In this document: piece by piece, positions 23,316-32,080 of the stretch
Numbering within the stretch: the stretch's first letter is position 1
How the letters are laid out: each line of letters opens with the position of its first letter
Source of the DNA: Pontibacter mucosus
Lineage (GTDB): Bacteria > Bacteroidota > Bacteroidia > Cytophagales > Hymenobacteraceae
Length of the DNA stretch: 64,000 nucleotides
Direction: 5' to 3'
Assembly: GCF_003054055.1 (NCBI RefSeq)
Contig: NZ_QBKI01000002.1
Span: forward strand, 124,001-188,000
Made by a program: the position numbers and the translations under genes
The notes under the pieces: generated by a model
What the model was told of the DNA's origin: nothing
Databases searched by the model: none
The model's input: only the letters and a program-made list of their open reading frames with translations

Positions 23316-24842
23316 TTACTTTTGGGAAATCAGTCCTAAAACTTCGGCTTTGTTCAGTTTCAGGGCCTTTATCAGGCGGTTGCCGTAGTCAGCGTCGGCC
23401 TGGTAGAAATAGCTCACCATTTTGTTCACTATCTCCTTGTTCTGGATTTGGCTGAAGTCACCGGCTAGGTTGCTGATCAGGTGCTTTTTGTCAGCCTCGG
23501 AAAGGGAGCGGTACAGTTCACCGGGCTGTGCAAAGTTGTTCTCCTTTGAAATCACGCGCTGCATGGTTTCCGCATCAATTTTGCTCACCGAGTACTCATA
23601 CTTTTTGGTATCGGTATCCTTCCTGGTCACGCTTGGCTCGTAGTTGATGTTAGAGTTTTTGCCGCGGTTGCTGAAGGCGCCGTTCTGGTTGTTGCTGTTT
23701 ACCTCCACCTTCGGAGCGTTTACATCGATGCGCTGGAAGTTGGTGCCCAGGCGGTAACGCTGCGTATCGAAGTAAGAGAACACGCGGCCCTGCAGCAATT
23801 TGTCTTCTGATGGCTCGATGCCAGGCACCAGCGTGCCCGGAGAGAAAGCTGCCTGCTCTACCTCTTCGAAGAAGTTGCCCGGCACGCGGTTCAGCGTCAT
23901 TTTACCAATCTTCATACTTGGCGCGATAGCCTCAGGCCAGATTTTGGTGGGGTCCAGCGGGTTGAAGTCGAACTTGTCCAGATCCCCGGGCTTCAGCATC
24001 TGCACCGAAAGCTCCCAGCTAGGGAAGTTGCCTTTGTTGATCTGCTCGTAGAGGTCGGTGGTGGCGTGTGTGTGGTCTTTGGCTTGTACGGCAGAGGCCT
24101 CGGCGGCCGTCAGGCTTTTCACGCCCTGCAGCGATTTCCAGTTATACTTCACGTAGGTTAACTCGCCCTGTGCGTTTACCCATTTAAAGGCGTGTACCCC
24201 AAAACCATCCATCTGGCGGTAGTTGGCAGGCGTGCCCAGGTTGGTGTACAGGTAGGTTACCATGTTAGTGGCCTCCGGCTGGTGCGACAAAAAGTCGAAC
24301 ACGCGGCCCTGGTCCTGCTTGTTGTAGATAGGCGATGGCTTAAAGGAGTGCACCATGTCCGGGAATTTCATGGCGTCGCGGATGAAGAACACCGGCAGGT
24401 TGTTGCCCACTAAGTCGTAGTTGCCCTGGTCGGTGTAGAATTTAACGGCAAAGCCGCGCGGGTCGCGAAGCGTTTCAGGGGAGCCCTGCTCATGCACTAC
24501 CGTGGAGAAGCGCACGAAAACCGGTGTTTTTTTGCCTTTGGTGTTGAACAGCGAAGCCTGCGTATACTTTGAGAAGTCGCCGTAGCTTTCAAATTCCCCA
24601 TGCGCACCGGCACCGCGGGCGTGCACCACGCGCTCAGGGATGCGCTCCCGGTCAAACGCAGCCAGTTTCTCAATCAGGTGAACGTCTTCCAGCAGTACCG
24701 GGCCGTTCTCACCGGCTGTTTTAGAGCTTTGGTTGTTGCCAACAGGAGCACCCGTGTTGGTGGTTAAGGGCTTCTGCTGCGCAAAAGTCATGTGCCCTGA
24801 CGCCAAAAGAGTGACTCCTAGTAAAAGTACTTTTTTTAACAT
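23316..24842 (-). CDS. katA: Exported heme catalase
   Basis: The 508-residue protein is a small-subunit clade catalase with a signal peptide (MLKKVLLLGVTLLASGHMTF, cleavage after the following A). The catalytic histidine is H74 in RVVHARGAGAHGEFE; the heme-facing asparagine is in DLVGNNLPVFFIRD; the proximal heme ligand tyrosine is in RVFSYFDTQRYRLG near residue 356. The export signal puts it in the periplasm, where it would remove H2O2 from outside. hemA, hemH and an ankyrin-repeat gene follow on the same strand, a natural cofactor and helper set. I see no clear OxyR site in the AT-rich 24843-25000 upstream region. The gene symbol is by family only. Confidence 0.93.
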   Translation of the reverse strand: MLKKVLLLGVTLLASGHMTFAQQKPLTTNTGAPVGNNQSSKTAGENGPVLLEDVHLIEKLAAFDRERIPERVVHARGAGAHGEFESYGDFSKYTQASLFNTKGKKTPVFVRFSTVVHEQGSPETLRDPRGFAVKFYTDQGNYDLVGNNLPVFFIRDAMKFPDMVHSFKPSPIYNKQDQGRVFDFLSHQPEATNMVTYLYTNLGTPANYRQMDGFGVHAFKWVNAQGELTYVKYNWKSLQGVKSLTAAEASAVQAKDHTHATTDLYEQINKGNFPSWELSVQMLKPGDLDKFDFNPLDPTKIWPEAIAPSMKIGKMTLNRVPGNFFEEVEQAAFSPGTLVPGIEPSEDKLLQGRVFSYFDTQRYRLGTNFQRIDVNAPKVEVNSNNQNGAFSNRGKNSNINYEPSVTRKDTDTKKYEYSVSKIDAETMQRVISKENNFAQPGELYRSLSEADKKHLISNLAGDFSQIQNKEIVNKMVSYFYQADADYGNRLIKALKLNKAEVLGLISQK

Positions 24843-25056
24843 GTCTGTGATGTGTATTGGTTATTAACACCACAAAATTGCCCGGCTCGAAGTTATAACT
24901 CAAATCAATTAAGTTGATTCGCTGATAGCTAAAAATTATATGGTTCTGCAGCTATTTAAATCTCAGCTTCTTGTAAGTATGGAGAGGGGGAGAAAAAGGG
25001 AGAAGATTTTTGCTGGCTGCGCGATAGGGAGCTAAGTATAAGCTACCGGAAGGGCC

Positions 25057-25093
25057 TAAAAAGAAGCGCCTGCAGCAGGAAGCCGCAGGCGCT
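25057..25093 (-). terminator. Terminator of the ABM-domain gene
   Basis: AGCGCCTGC / GCAGGCGCT arms (25065-25093) with a T-run on the minus strand, just after the gene at 25117. Confidence 0.75.
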
Positions 25094-25116
25094 CGGTAGC
25101 TCATTTATACTTGTGT

Positions 25117-25401
25117 TTATACTTGCCTGTACGACCAAGCCTCGGGTTTGTCGGCAAAAAGGGTTTTGGTGGCCGGCCATACTTGCCCGAACAACTCCGA
25201 GCCGCGGTAGATATTCAGGTGCTCCTCGGAGTCCCAGAGGCTGTAGGTGCTGTATACGTTGGGCTGGTGCAAATCCTGCAGCAGTTCCACGTGCTGGCAG
25301 CCTTCAAAAGCGCGTATCCTGTCTTTCGAGTTACGGAAGATTTCCAGAAACTCCTCCGTTTTCTCCGGCTTAAACGTCATCCGGACAATGCGAATCAGCA
25401 T
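25117..25401 (-). CDS. Antibiotic biosynthesis monooxygenase (ABM) domain protein
   Basis: Starting at the ATG at 25401 the product has 94 residues: MLIRIVRMTFKPEKTEEFLE, then FEGCQHVELLQDL and VYSTYSLWDSEEHLNIYRGS. This ferredoxin-like fold is that of the ABM family of small cofactor-free monooxygenases and related heme-degrading or quinone-acting proteins. The earlier ATG at 25443 would add residues encoded by a low-complexity intergenic repeat, so the later start is preferred. It has its own terminator and stands alone between katA and the SAM hydrolase gene. The substrate is unknown. Confidence 0.85.
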   Translation of the reverse strand: MLIRIVRMTFKPEKTEEFLEIFRNSKDRIRAFEGCQHVELLQDLHQPNVYSTYSLWDSEEHLNIYRGSELFGQVWPATKTLFADKPEAWSYRQV

Positions 25402-25510
25402 AGTTATTCGTTTATAGTTACTCGTTATTCGATAGTATGGCATACAAGCCTTACCACATAACCGGTCAAATATAATACGAACAACTAATAACTAATAACG
25501 AGCAACGAAC

Positions 25511-26287
25511 TCAACTTCCCGGATAAAAGCGCACGTCCACCTGCGAGTCGAAGCCGAGGCCGAGGAGCTCAGCGGCGTGGCCCTTATTGATGCCGATGCA
25601 GAGTAGTCCCTGGCTGTTGTAGGTGCAGCAGCAGTCGCCGTCGTCTACCTGGTTGTAGTTGGGGTAAATGCGCCCGATGGCTTCGCGGCCGAAGTGAATG
25701 GTGAAAGTACGGCCATGCGCAATCGTCTCGATGCTGTCGCGGGTGATGTCGGTGATGAGGTTGCCGTAGCGGTCTACGTGGATGACGTGGCCGGTGATGG
25801 CGTGGTCGCCGAGGCGCAGCTGGCGGTTAAACAATTGCCGGATGTTGTTGGTGCGGTCGCCGAGCACGTCCAAATCGCCGCCCTTGGCCAGAAACACGGC
25901 GGCGGGCGCCAGCAGGTCCTTTTCCGGGGAAGGCGTATAGGGGATGTCAGTTTTAAGCTCCACCACCACCTCGGGCTGCCCGTCTGTCAGTAGCGAGAGC
26001 AACCCGTTGTCGGCGAGCAGAAAATAGTGGCCTTTATACTTTGTAGCATGATATTTGCCCCTTTTACAACCGTGCGTGTCTACAGCTAGTATATGCACAG
26101 TACCTTCCGGAAAGTCCCGGAACACGGCCCCGAAAACATACTCGGCATGAGCGATGTTGTAGGGCTCTATGGCGTGCGTGATGTCCACCACCTGCACCTG
26201 CGGGTCCAGCGAAAGGATTTTGGCCTTAACGGCGGCCACATAGTGGTCCCGATACCCAAAATCCGACAGAAACGTAATTACAGCCAT
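25511..26287 (-). CDS. S-adenosyl-L-methionine hydroxide adenosyltransferase (DUF62 family)
   Basis: The 258-residue protein begins ITFLSDFGYRDHYVAAVKAK and contains VVDITHAIEPYNIAHAEYVF, ILAVDTHGCKRGKYHA, FLLADNGLLSLL and later HVIHVDRYGNLITDI. These are the conserved blocks of the SAM hydrolase/halogenase family. The loop that marks true halogenases is not evident, so hydrolysis of SAM to adenosine and methionine is the expected reaction. It is cytosolic and of full length. Divergent from phoH, with about 100 bp AT-rich DNA between them that should hold both promoters. AT-rich low-complexity repeats follow its stop. Confidence 0.9.
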   Translation of the reverse strand: MAVITFLSDFGYRDHYVAAVKAKILSLDPQVQVVDITHAIEPYNIAHAEYVFGAVFRDFPEGTVHILAVDTHGCKRGKYHATKYKGHYFLLADNGLLSLLTDGQPEVVVELKTDIPYTPSPEKDLLAPAAVFLAKGGDLDVLGDRTNNIRQLFNRQLRLGDHAITGHVIHVDRYGNLITDITRDSIETIAHGRTFTIHFGREAIGRIYPNYNQVDDGDCCCTYNSQGLLCIGINKGHAAELLGLGFDSQVDVRFYPGS

Positions 26288-26384
26288 ACTACGAACTATA
26301 ATTTGAGTAGATTTGTATTAATAATACTGATTTTATTTAAATTAAAGAAAATATTCTTAACCTGCTATATACGAGGGTAAACAT

Positions 26385-27425
26385 TTGGTAGAGAAAGTAA
26401 TAACCTTAGAGAATATCTCTCTCATTGATTTCCTGGGCACAGAGAACCAGAACATCAAACAGCTTGCCGCGGCATTTCCGAGCAGCAAGATCATTTCGAG
26501 AGGTAACGAGATCAAGATCCAGGGGCAGACGCCTGAGATAACCAAAATCCACGAAATCCTGTCTTCGCTGATAGACCATTATCATAAGTTTGGGAAGATT
26601 ACGCATAACAGCGTAAATAGATACCTCGGCACAGATTCCCTGACCGAGGAGGAGGTGATTGTTACCTCTTCTGACGTGATTGTGTACGGCAGCAAGGGCG
26701 GCGTGATAAAGGCCAAAACCCCTAACCAGCAGAAGCTGGTGGACGCGGTGGAGAAAAACGACCTGGTGTTTGCGCTGGGCCCCGCCGGTACGGGTAAAAC
26801 CTATATCTCGGTGGCCCTGGCAGTGCGCGCACTCAAGAACAAGGAGGTCAAGAAGATCATCATCTCCAGACCGGTGGTAGAGGCGGGCGAGAGCCTGGGC
26901 TTCCTGCCGGGCGACATGAAGGACAAGGTAGACCCCTACCTGCGCCCCATTTATGACGCCCTGGAGGACATGATCCCCGTGGAAAAGCTGAAGTATTACC
27001 AGGAAAACAAAATCATTGAAATAGCGCCGCTGGCCTACATGCGTGGCCGCACGCTGAACAATGCCTTTGTGCTGCTGGACGAGGCCCAGAATACCACACC
27101 GGCCCAGATGAAGATGTTCCTGACCCGTATGGGCCCCAATGCTAAGCTGATGGTAAACGGTGACTGGTCGCAGATAGACCTGCCGCGCAACCAGCGCTCC
27201 GGCCTGATGGAGGCGCTCAACATCCTGCGCGGTGTGAAGGGCATCGGTTTTGTGGAGATGACGGCCGAGGACGTGGTGCGCCACCGTCTGGTACGCGATA
27301 TCGTGAACGCTTACACTAAGCTGGACGAAGAGCGACGCGCCGCCCGCGAGGAGGCTAAAGCCGCTGAGTCCGGAGAGCCTGTAAAAGTGAACGGACGCGC
27401 CAGAAAACAGCGCGTAGAAGAATAG
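26385..27425 (+). CDS. phoH: PhoH family ATPase (TTG start)
   Basis: The 346-residue protein has a short KH-like N-terminal region and a PhoH ATPase domain: Walker A at about 131-138 (GPAGTGKT), ISRPVVEAGESLGFLPG after it, and the Walker B-like VLLDEAQN near 230, followed by KLMVNGDWSQIDLP. The conserved start VEKVITLENISLIDFL has no ATG near it; a stop codon lies just upstream in frame, so the TTG at 26385 must be the start. PhoH proteins are linked to RNA metabolism and stress; the exact job is open. The C-terminal 35 residues are charged and variable. It is followed by its own terminator. Confidence 0.93.
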   Translation: MVEKVITLENISLIDFLGTENQNIKQLAAAFPSSKIISRGNEIKIQGQTPEITKIHEILSSLIDHYHKFGKITHNSVNRYLGTDSLTEEEVIVTSSDVIVYGSKGGVIKAKTPNQQKLVDAVEKNDLVFALGPAGTGKTYISVALAVRALKNKEVKKIIISRPVVEAGESLGFLPGDMKDKVDPYLRPIYDALEDMIPVEKLKYYQENKIIEIAPLAYMRGRTLNNAFVLLDEAQNTTPAQMKMFLTRMGPNAKLMVNGDWSQIDLPRNQRSGLMEALNILRGVKGIGFVEMTAEDVVRHRLVRDIVNAYTKLDEERRAAREEAKAAESGEPVKVNGRARKQRVEE

Positions 27426-27485
27426 GCTGCAGCTTTGAACTATCTGTAGCCCGGAATTGATTTATACTTTCGAAGCATAACTTTG

Positions 27486-27517
27486 GAGACGCAACTTGTT
27501 GCGTCTCTGCTTTTTTA
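27486..27517 (+). terminator. Terminator of phoH
   Basis: GAGACGCAAC / GTTGCGTCTC perfect arms with a tight loop and a run of Ts; an AGTATA-type word (TATACTTT) overlaps the end of the T-run. Confidence 0.85.
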
Positions 27518-27529
27518 TACTTTATCCCC

Positions 27530-27958
27530 ATGATTGAGGTAAGACGCGCCACCACAGCGCAGGACCAGCAGGAGGCCTTTGGCATACGCGAGAAAGTTTT
27601 TGTGCAGGAGCAGCAGGTGCCCCGCGAGGCCGAATATGATGCCCACGAGCCCACTGCCAGCCACTACCTGGCCACCTTTAACGGGGTGCCCTGCGGAGCG
27701 GCCCGCTGGCGCAAAACTGAGGCCGGCGTAAAACTAGAGCGCTTTGCCGTGTTGCCCGAGTTCCGCAACAAAAGTATAGGCGGCGAGGTGTTAAGGCTCG
27801 TGCTGCAGGATGTGCAAACCGAGCAACCGGGCCAGAAGATATACCTGCACGCCCAGCTGCCGGCGGTAAACTTTTACAAGCGCCATGGCTTTGTAACAGA
27901 AGGGGATATGTTCACCGAATGCGACATCCAACACTACAAGATGTATTATAAGGGCTGA
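27530..27958 (+). CDS. GNAT family N-acetyltransferase
   Basis: The 142-residue protein shows the GNAT fold of the ElaA/YjcF-like group: AFGIREKVFVQEQQVP at the N-terminus, AARWRKTEAGVKLERFAVLP in the middle, the acetyl-CoA loop RNKSIGGEVLRLVL, and the end HAQLPAVNFYKRHGFV with the usual Tyr/Phe-Lys-x-x-Gly-Phe. It would transfer an acetyl group from acetyl-CoA; the substrate is not known. Its TGA overlaps the comEC start by one base (TGATG), so the two genes are translationally coupled. That coupling is common in Bacteroidota but says nothing clear about substrate. Confidence 0.9.
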   Translation: MIEVRRATTAQDQQEAFGIREKVFVQEQQVPREAEYDAHEPTASHYLATFNGVPCGAARWRKTEAGVKLERFAVLPEFRNKSIGGEVLRLVLQDVQTEQPGQKIYLHAQLPAVNFYKRHGFVTEGDMFTECDIQHYKMYYKG

Positions 27959-30060
27959 TGCTGCGCTGGGCTTCCTACCCGTTTGTGCGCATCACGCTTG
28001 GTTTTATAGCGGGTATCCTCCTTTATTTTTCCTTCGGGGAGCAACTGGGCCATGGGCTCTGGATGCTTGCCCTCTCCTTTCTTGCCTTTATACTTGCGGC
28101 CATACTTGGCAGAAAGTATAAAACTGCCTTTGCTACAGATGTGGCAGGTATGGCTGGGGTGCTAACCTTCGTGGCGTTAGGCTATTCGGCCACGCACGTA
28201 AACATCGAACTCAACCAGCCGCAGCACATCGCACACCTGCCAGCTGAGCCAAGCCACTACAAAGGCGTGGTGTCGGACTGTGTGCTGCAGAAACCCGGCT
28301 ACCAGCGCACGGTGCTGGAGGTAGAGCAGGTACGGGTGAATGGCAAATGGCAGGCTGCCACAGGCAAAGTGCAGATCTCGGTGCCCCACGACTCGGAGCG
28401 GGCGTATGAAGTAAGCTATGGCGATGTGTTGCTGGTGCGGGGAGCGCCGCAGGAGGTAGCCCCGCCACTGAACCCTGGCCAGTTTAATTACAAAGCTTTC
28501 CTGGCAAACAAGAACATCCACCATCAGCATTACCTGCGCCCGCTGCAGTACCAGAAGGTTTCTTCCAGCCCACCCAATCCTATACTTTATTACAGCATCC
28601 TGTTGCGCCGGCAGATGGACAACATCCTGCGTGAAGGGGTGGGGGAGAAGCGGGAGTATGCCATCTCCTCGGCCCTTATACTTGGCGTGAAGGATGAGCT
28701 GGATAATAGTATCCGGCAAGCTTACGCCGACACGGGTACCATGCACGTGCTGGCGGTGTCGGGGCTGCACGTGGGGCTAGTTTATGGGGTACTGATGTTC
28801 TTGCTGGCCCGAATCGGGTCTACGGACAGGCAGCGTTGGGTAGGAGCTATACTTATGCTGGGCGTACTCTGGCTGTATGCCTTTATCACCGGCCTATCGC
28901 CGTCGGTCATGCGGGCAGTGCTTATGTTTAGCCTGGTTACAGTAGGCATAGCGTTGCGGCGGAGAACAGTAATCTATAACACGATTGCCTTTGCGGCATT
29001 GGTGCTGCTGTACATTAACCCCTTCAATTTGCTGGAGGTGGGGTTTCAGCTCTCTTTTCTGGCAGTGCTGGGGATTGTGTACCTGCAACCAAGGCTGAGC
29101 AAAGTATGGGAAACGTCTAACCGGGCGCTGAACTGGCTGTGGCTTTCGCTAACGGTATCGGTGGCGGCGCAAGTGGCTACTACGCCGCTTAGCTTATACT
29201 ATTTTCACCAGTTTCCGGTATACTTCTGGGTGGCCAATATTCTGGTGGTGCCGGCGGCAACTCTTGTGCTTTGGTCGGGGATGGCGGCGCTGGCTCTAAG
29301 CTGGGTTCCCGGACTTGGCTGGCTGCTGTTTCAGGTGCACTTCTGGCTGATTTGGGCGATGAACGCGTTCAACCTGTGGGTGCAGCGCTGGCCACAGGCT
29401 ATTATTACCGGGGTTGATATCAATGCGTGGCAAGCGTGGTTACTATACTTGCTGCTATTCGTGCTCATACTTTTCCTGGCTCTGAAGAAACTGCGCTACC
29501 TAAGTATAGCGGTGGGGCTGGTAGGCGTACTTTCAGTGCAGCAAATTTGGAAAGAGATGCAGCAAAGACAGCAGCGGCAACTGGTGGTGTATAGTGTGCG
29601 CAACGGTACGAGCGTCGGGCTGGTACAAGGGCAGCAGGCCATGCTGGTAGCGGACACGGCTTTTCTGCAAAGCCAGCAGAACTATACTTTCAACGTGCAG
29701 CCGCACCTTTGGCAGTCAGGTGTAGCAGCGCCTACGCAGGTGGCCCTTGCCTCTCCCGTTGCCCCCACTGTGCTGTTGCCCGACAGTAACCAGCTACTGG
29801 TGTGGCAGGGGCAACGCTGGCTTATACTTTCCAAACCGCCTAAACTCCAGCCTAAGCCAGGCTTTGCTGTGGATTACGTGCTACTCCGCCAGAACGTGCG
29901 GGTAAAGCCGGAGCGCCTGCAGCAGTACACGTTCAGCAAACTTATACTTGACGGCTCCAACGCACCCTGGTACCGCCAGCGGCTGCACCAGCAGCTAGAC
30001 ACCCTCGGCATCCCTTACCATGATGTAGCTGAATCCGGGGCGTTTGTGCTGGAGTTGTAG
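27958..30060 (+). CDS. comEC: ComEC/Rec2 family DNA-uptake channel
   Basis: The 700-residue membrane protein has N-terminal helices, a soluble OB-like DUF4131 domain (about 90-190) and the competence domain with LILGVKDELDNSIRQAYADT followed by GTMHVLAVSGLHVGLVYGVL near 260, then FITGLSPSVMRAVLMFSLVT and about ten further helices. The tail (about 535-700) is short and lacks the HxHxDH motif of metallo-beta-lactamase-type ComEC, as usual in Bacteroidota. ComEC carries single-stranded DNA across the inner membrane in natural transformation. The gene itself holds about a dozen AGTATA/TATACT words, the densest coding stretch of the window, which is notable given the uptake-sequence hypothesis. 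Confidence 0.93.
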   Translation: MLRWASYPFVRITLGFIAGILLYFSFGEQLGHGLWMLALSFLAFILAAILGRKYKTAFATDVAGMAGVLTFVALGYSATHVNIELNQPQHIAHLPAEPSHYKGVVSDCVLQKPGYQRTVLEVEQVRVNGKWQAATGKVQISVPHDSERAYEVSYGDVLLVRGAPQEVAPPLNPGQFNYKAFLANKNIHHQHYLRPLQYQKVSSSPPNPILYYSILLRRQMDNILREGVGEKREYAISSALILGVKDELDNSIRQAYADTGTMHVLAVSGLHVGLVYGVLMFLLARIGSTDRQRWVGAILMLGVLWLYAFITGLSPSVMRAVLMFSLVTVGIALRRRTVIYNTIAFAALVLLYINPFNLLEVGFQLSFLAVLGIVYLQPRLSKVWETSNRALNWLWLSLTVSVAAQVATTPLSLYYFHQFPVYFWVANILVVPAATLVLWSGMAALALSWVPGLGWLLFQVHFWLIWAMNAFNLWVQRWPQAIITGVDINAWQAWLLYLLLFVLILFLALKKLRYLSIAVGLVGVLSVQQIWKEMQQRQQRQLVVYSVRNGTSVGLVQGQQAMLVADTAFLQSQQNYTFNVQPHLWQSGVAAPTQVALASPVAPTVLLPDSNQLLVWQGQRWLILSKPPKLQPKPGFAVDYVLLRQNVRVKPERLQQYTFSKLILDGSNAPWYRQRLHQQLDTLGIPYHDVAESGAFVLEL

Positions 30061-30087
30061 GGGCTATTAGGTTTATGCAGCGCTTGG

Positions 30088-30735
30088 TCCAACCACCCCT
30101 GGCCCCTCAGAGCTACGCTCGCTACCTTCGAACTCCCGTTCTCGGTAGTCTAAGGAGGGGAGTCTGTTGTTACTTTGCCTGAAGTATGAGTTTCATAGTT
30201 GCTGTTCTCGCGCGGACAGGTCGCGACCTGTCCCTACATAAACCCACCCCTAGCCCCTCCCAAGGCGAGGAGGGAATTATCAGCAGGCGATTACACCCCT
30301 GTTGAGCTGTGCTCGCAAGTTTCGAACTCACGTTCTAACTTGTCCTCAAGGGGACAGTTTATACTTGTTGCATAGCAAAGGCAGCGGCTATCGATGCTGT
30401 TCCCAGCCTTTGGGTTGAGCGCCTTGTAGATTTCCGGTCCCCGTTAAGGGCAGCCCGAGGCACGAGGGCAGGAAATGTACACAGCGCGATACCCGAAGGC
30501 GAGGCCTCCCGGCCTTGAGGGCAGAAAGCTAGAAATACAACGATTGGTAAGTGGGGCTGGAGGAGGAACGGCAGCTAGCAAGGATAGCTTGGTTCAAGTT
30601 GCGAGAAGCAGTGGCTAGGAAAGTATAGCCCAAGTATAAAAAGACACGAGCTGCAAGCTCACGCCAGCGGGGGAAGTAGAAGTATAGCTTTTCTAGCCAG
30701 TCGCGTTGCAAACTCGCGCCAGATAGAGATCTAGA
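30088..30735. repeat. Long mosaic intergenic repeat, copy 1
   Basis: About 650 bp without a gene. It shares blocks in the same order with 48440-49170: a near-identical block of about 85 bp (CCAACCACCCCTGGCCCCTC onward), CCCCTCAAGGGGACAGTTTA, AAGGGCAGCCCGAGG, GAGGCCTCCCGGCCT, GAGGGCAGAAAG, AGCTTGGTTC, and REP-like GTTGCAAACTCGCGCC at the end. Between the blocks the two copies differ in sequence and length. It contains several AAGTATA words. It looks like an old, repeatedly rearranged mobile or structured intergenic element. Confidence 0.7.
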
Positions 30736-30848
30736 AAGTATCTCAAAATCAGGTCACCGATTAACTCACCAGAAGCGTCAAGCTAAAATGAGAAGGAAGG
30801 GCTCTAAAAGCAAAAAGCTCCATCCATACAGATAGAGCTTTGGAAAAG

Positions 30849-30930
30849 TGCGCACGGGGAGATTCGAACTCCCACACCCGAAGGCACCACCCCCTCAAGA
30901 TGGCGTGTCTACCGATTTCACCACGTGCGC
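30849..30930 (-). tRNA. tRNA-Leu (anticodon GAG)
   Basis: An 82-nt class II tRNA on the minus strand: acceptor GCGCACG/CGTGCGC, anticodon stem CCATC/GGTGG with loop TTGAGGG (anticodon GAG, reads CUC/CUU), long variable arm and T-arm with GGGAG-TTCGAAT-CTCCC. Discriminator A; CCA not encoded. The gap from here to 31222 holds only AAGTATA words and, presumably, the promoter of the ABC genes. Confidence 0.95.
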
Positions 30931-31222
30931 TGGTAAAAGGTGGATGCAAAAGTATAAACCTGCTCCGACAATTGCAAAAGCAAGCTTCTAAAAAATGTGC
31001 TTTTTATGCTTTAAAGCTAAAGTTCTGCGCCGAAAGAACCTTATTTAGTTGCATCAGTGTTAGCAAATAGAAGCATTCCTCTTGCTTTTGAAAGTATAAA
31101 ATTTTCGTGATAAAATGTCTGGTTAGTTGGGCGGTTACAGAGAATGTTTATACCTTTAAGGCTTGTGCTGTAGGTGGATAGCACGCTTTTACTCTTAAGG
31201 CTTTACATCGTTAAAAGAATAT

Positions 31223-31981
31223 ATGAGTATAGAAATATCGGGATTGTCGAAAAGGTTTGGCAAGAAACAGGTGCTGCAGGAGCTGGACCTGACAATAGAA
31301 AGCGGGCAGATCTACTGCCTGCTGGGAAAAAACGGTGTAGGCAAAAGTACTTTCCTCAACTGCCTTCTCGACCTGGTGCAGCCCGATAGCGGCAGCATCA
31401 CCCTGTTCGGCAAAGACTACCACCGGCATCAACTGGAGGTGAAGCAGAACCTGGGTGCGCTTTGCGAAGACAACCCGCTTATAGAGGAGTTCACGGGCAT
31501 GGAATACCTCGGCTTCGTGGCCAGGCTGTACAAGCTGCCGGCTGCAGAGGCAGAGGAGCGCATCAAAAGCCTGGTGAACTATTTCTTTACGGATAAAGAG
31601 TCGTTGCACAAGAATGTGGCCGGCTACTCTACAGGCATGAAGAAGAAGGTGGGCATTGCCGCCGCCATGCTGCACAAGCCGCAGGTGCTTATCCTCGATG
31701 AGCCCTTTACCGGACTTGACCCGATAGCGGCCCAGCTGCTGGTGCAGCTTATCCGCAGCTACCGCAACAGCAACCGCGTTATACTTATCTCGTCGCACGA
31801 CCTGAATTATGTGGAGAAGATTGCCACGCACATCGGGGTGCTGAACGACGGGCAGCTGATGTACAACGGCTCGGTGCAGGAGTTCACCATGAACGGGGCC
31901 AGCCTGATAGACCAGGCGCTGTTCCAGCTGCTGTTGCCGCACCACAACACCGAAACCAACCTGGACTGGATGCTTACCTAG
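31223..31981 (+). CDS. ABC transporter ATP-binding protein
   Basis: The 252-residue protein has all ABC ATPase motifs: Walker A GKNGVGKST near 37-45, the signature variant YSTGMKKKVGIA near 135, Walker B VLILDEPFTGLDP near 155 and the switch histidine in LISSHDLNYVE. The form is that of CcmA/NatA-type exporters. The membrane protein starting 100 bp later is the likely permease, so the two form an export system of unknown substrate. The last 20 residues are a family-specific tail. The gap between the genes contains an imperfect repeat (GTTAAGAGTTT forms). Confidence 0.93.
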   Translation: MSIEISGLSKRFGKKQVLQELDLTIESGQIYCLLGKNGVGKSTFLNCLLDLVQPDSGSITLFGKDYHRHQLEVKQNLGALCEDNPLIEEFTGMEYLGFVARLYKLPAAEAEERIKSLVNYFFTDKESLHKNVAGYSTGMKKKVGIAAAMLHKPQVLILDEPFTGLDPIAAQLLVQLIRSYRNSNRVILISSHDLNYVEKIATHIGVLNDGQLMYNGSVQEFTMNGASLIDQALFQLLLPHHNTETNLDWMLT

Positions 31982-32080
31982 TTTAGTTAAAAGTTAAGAG
32001 TTTAAAGTTAAAAGTGTCCGAATGTACACTATTTGAAAACTCTTAACTCATAACGCTAAACTCTTAACTGAATAAAGTAC

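Noticed and set aside
28177..28770. 197-codon minus-strand frame inside comEC
   Set aside because: It is antisense to a well-supported gene and has no family features.
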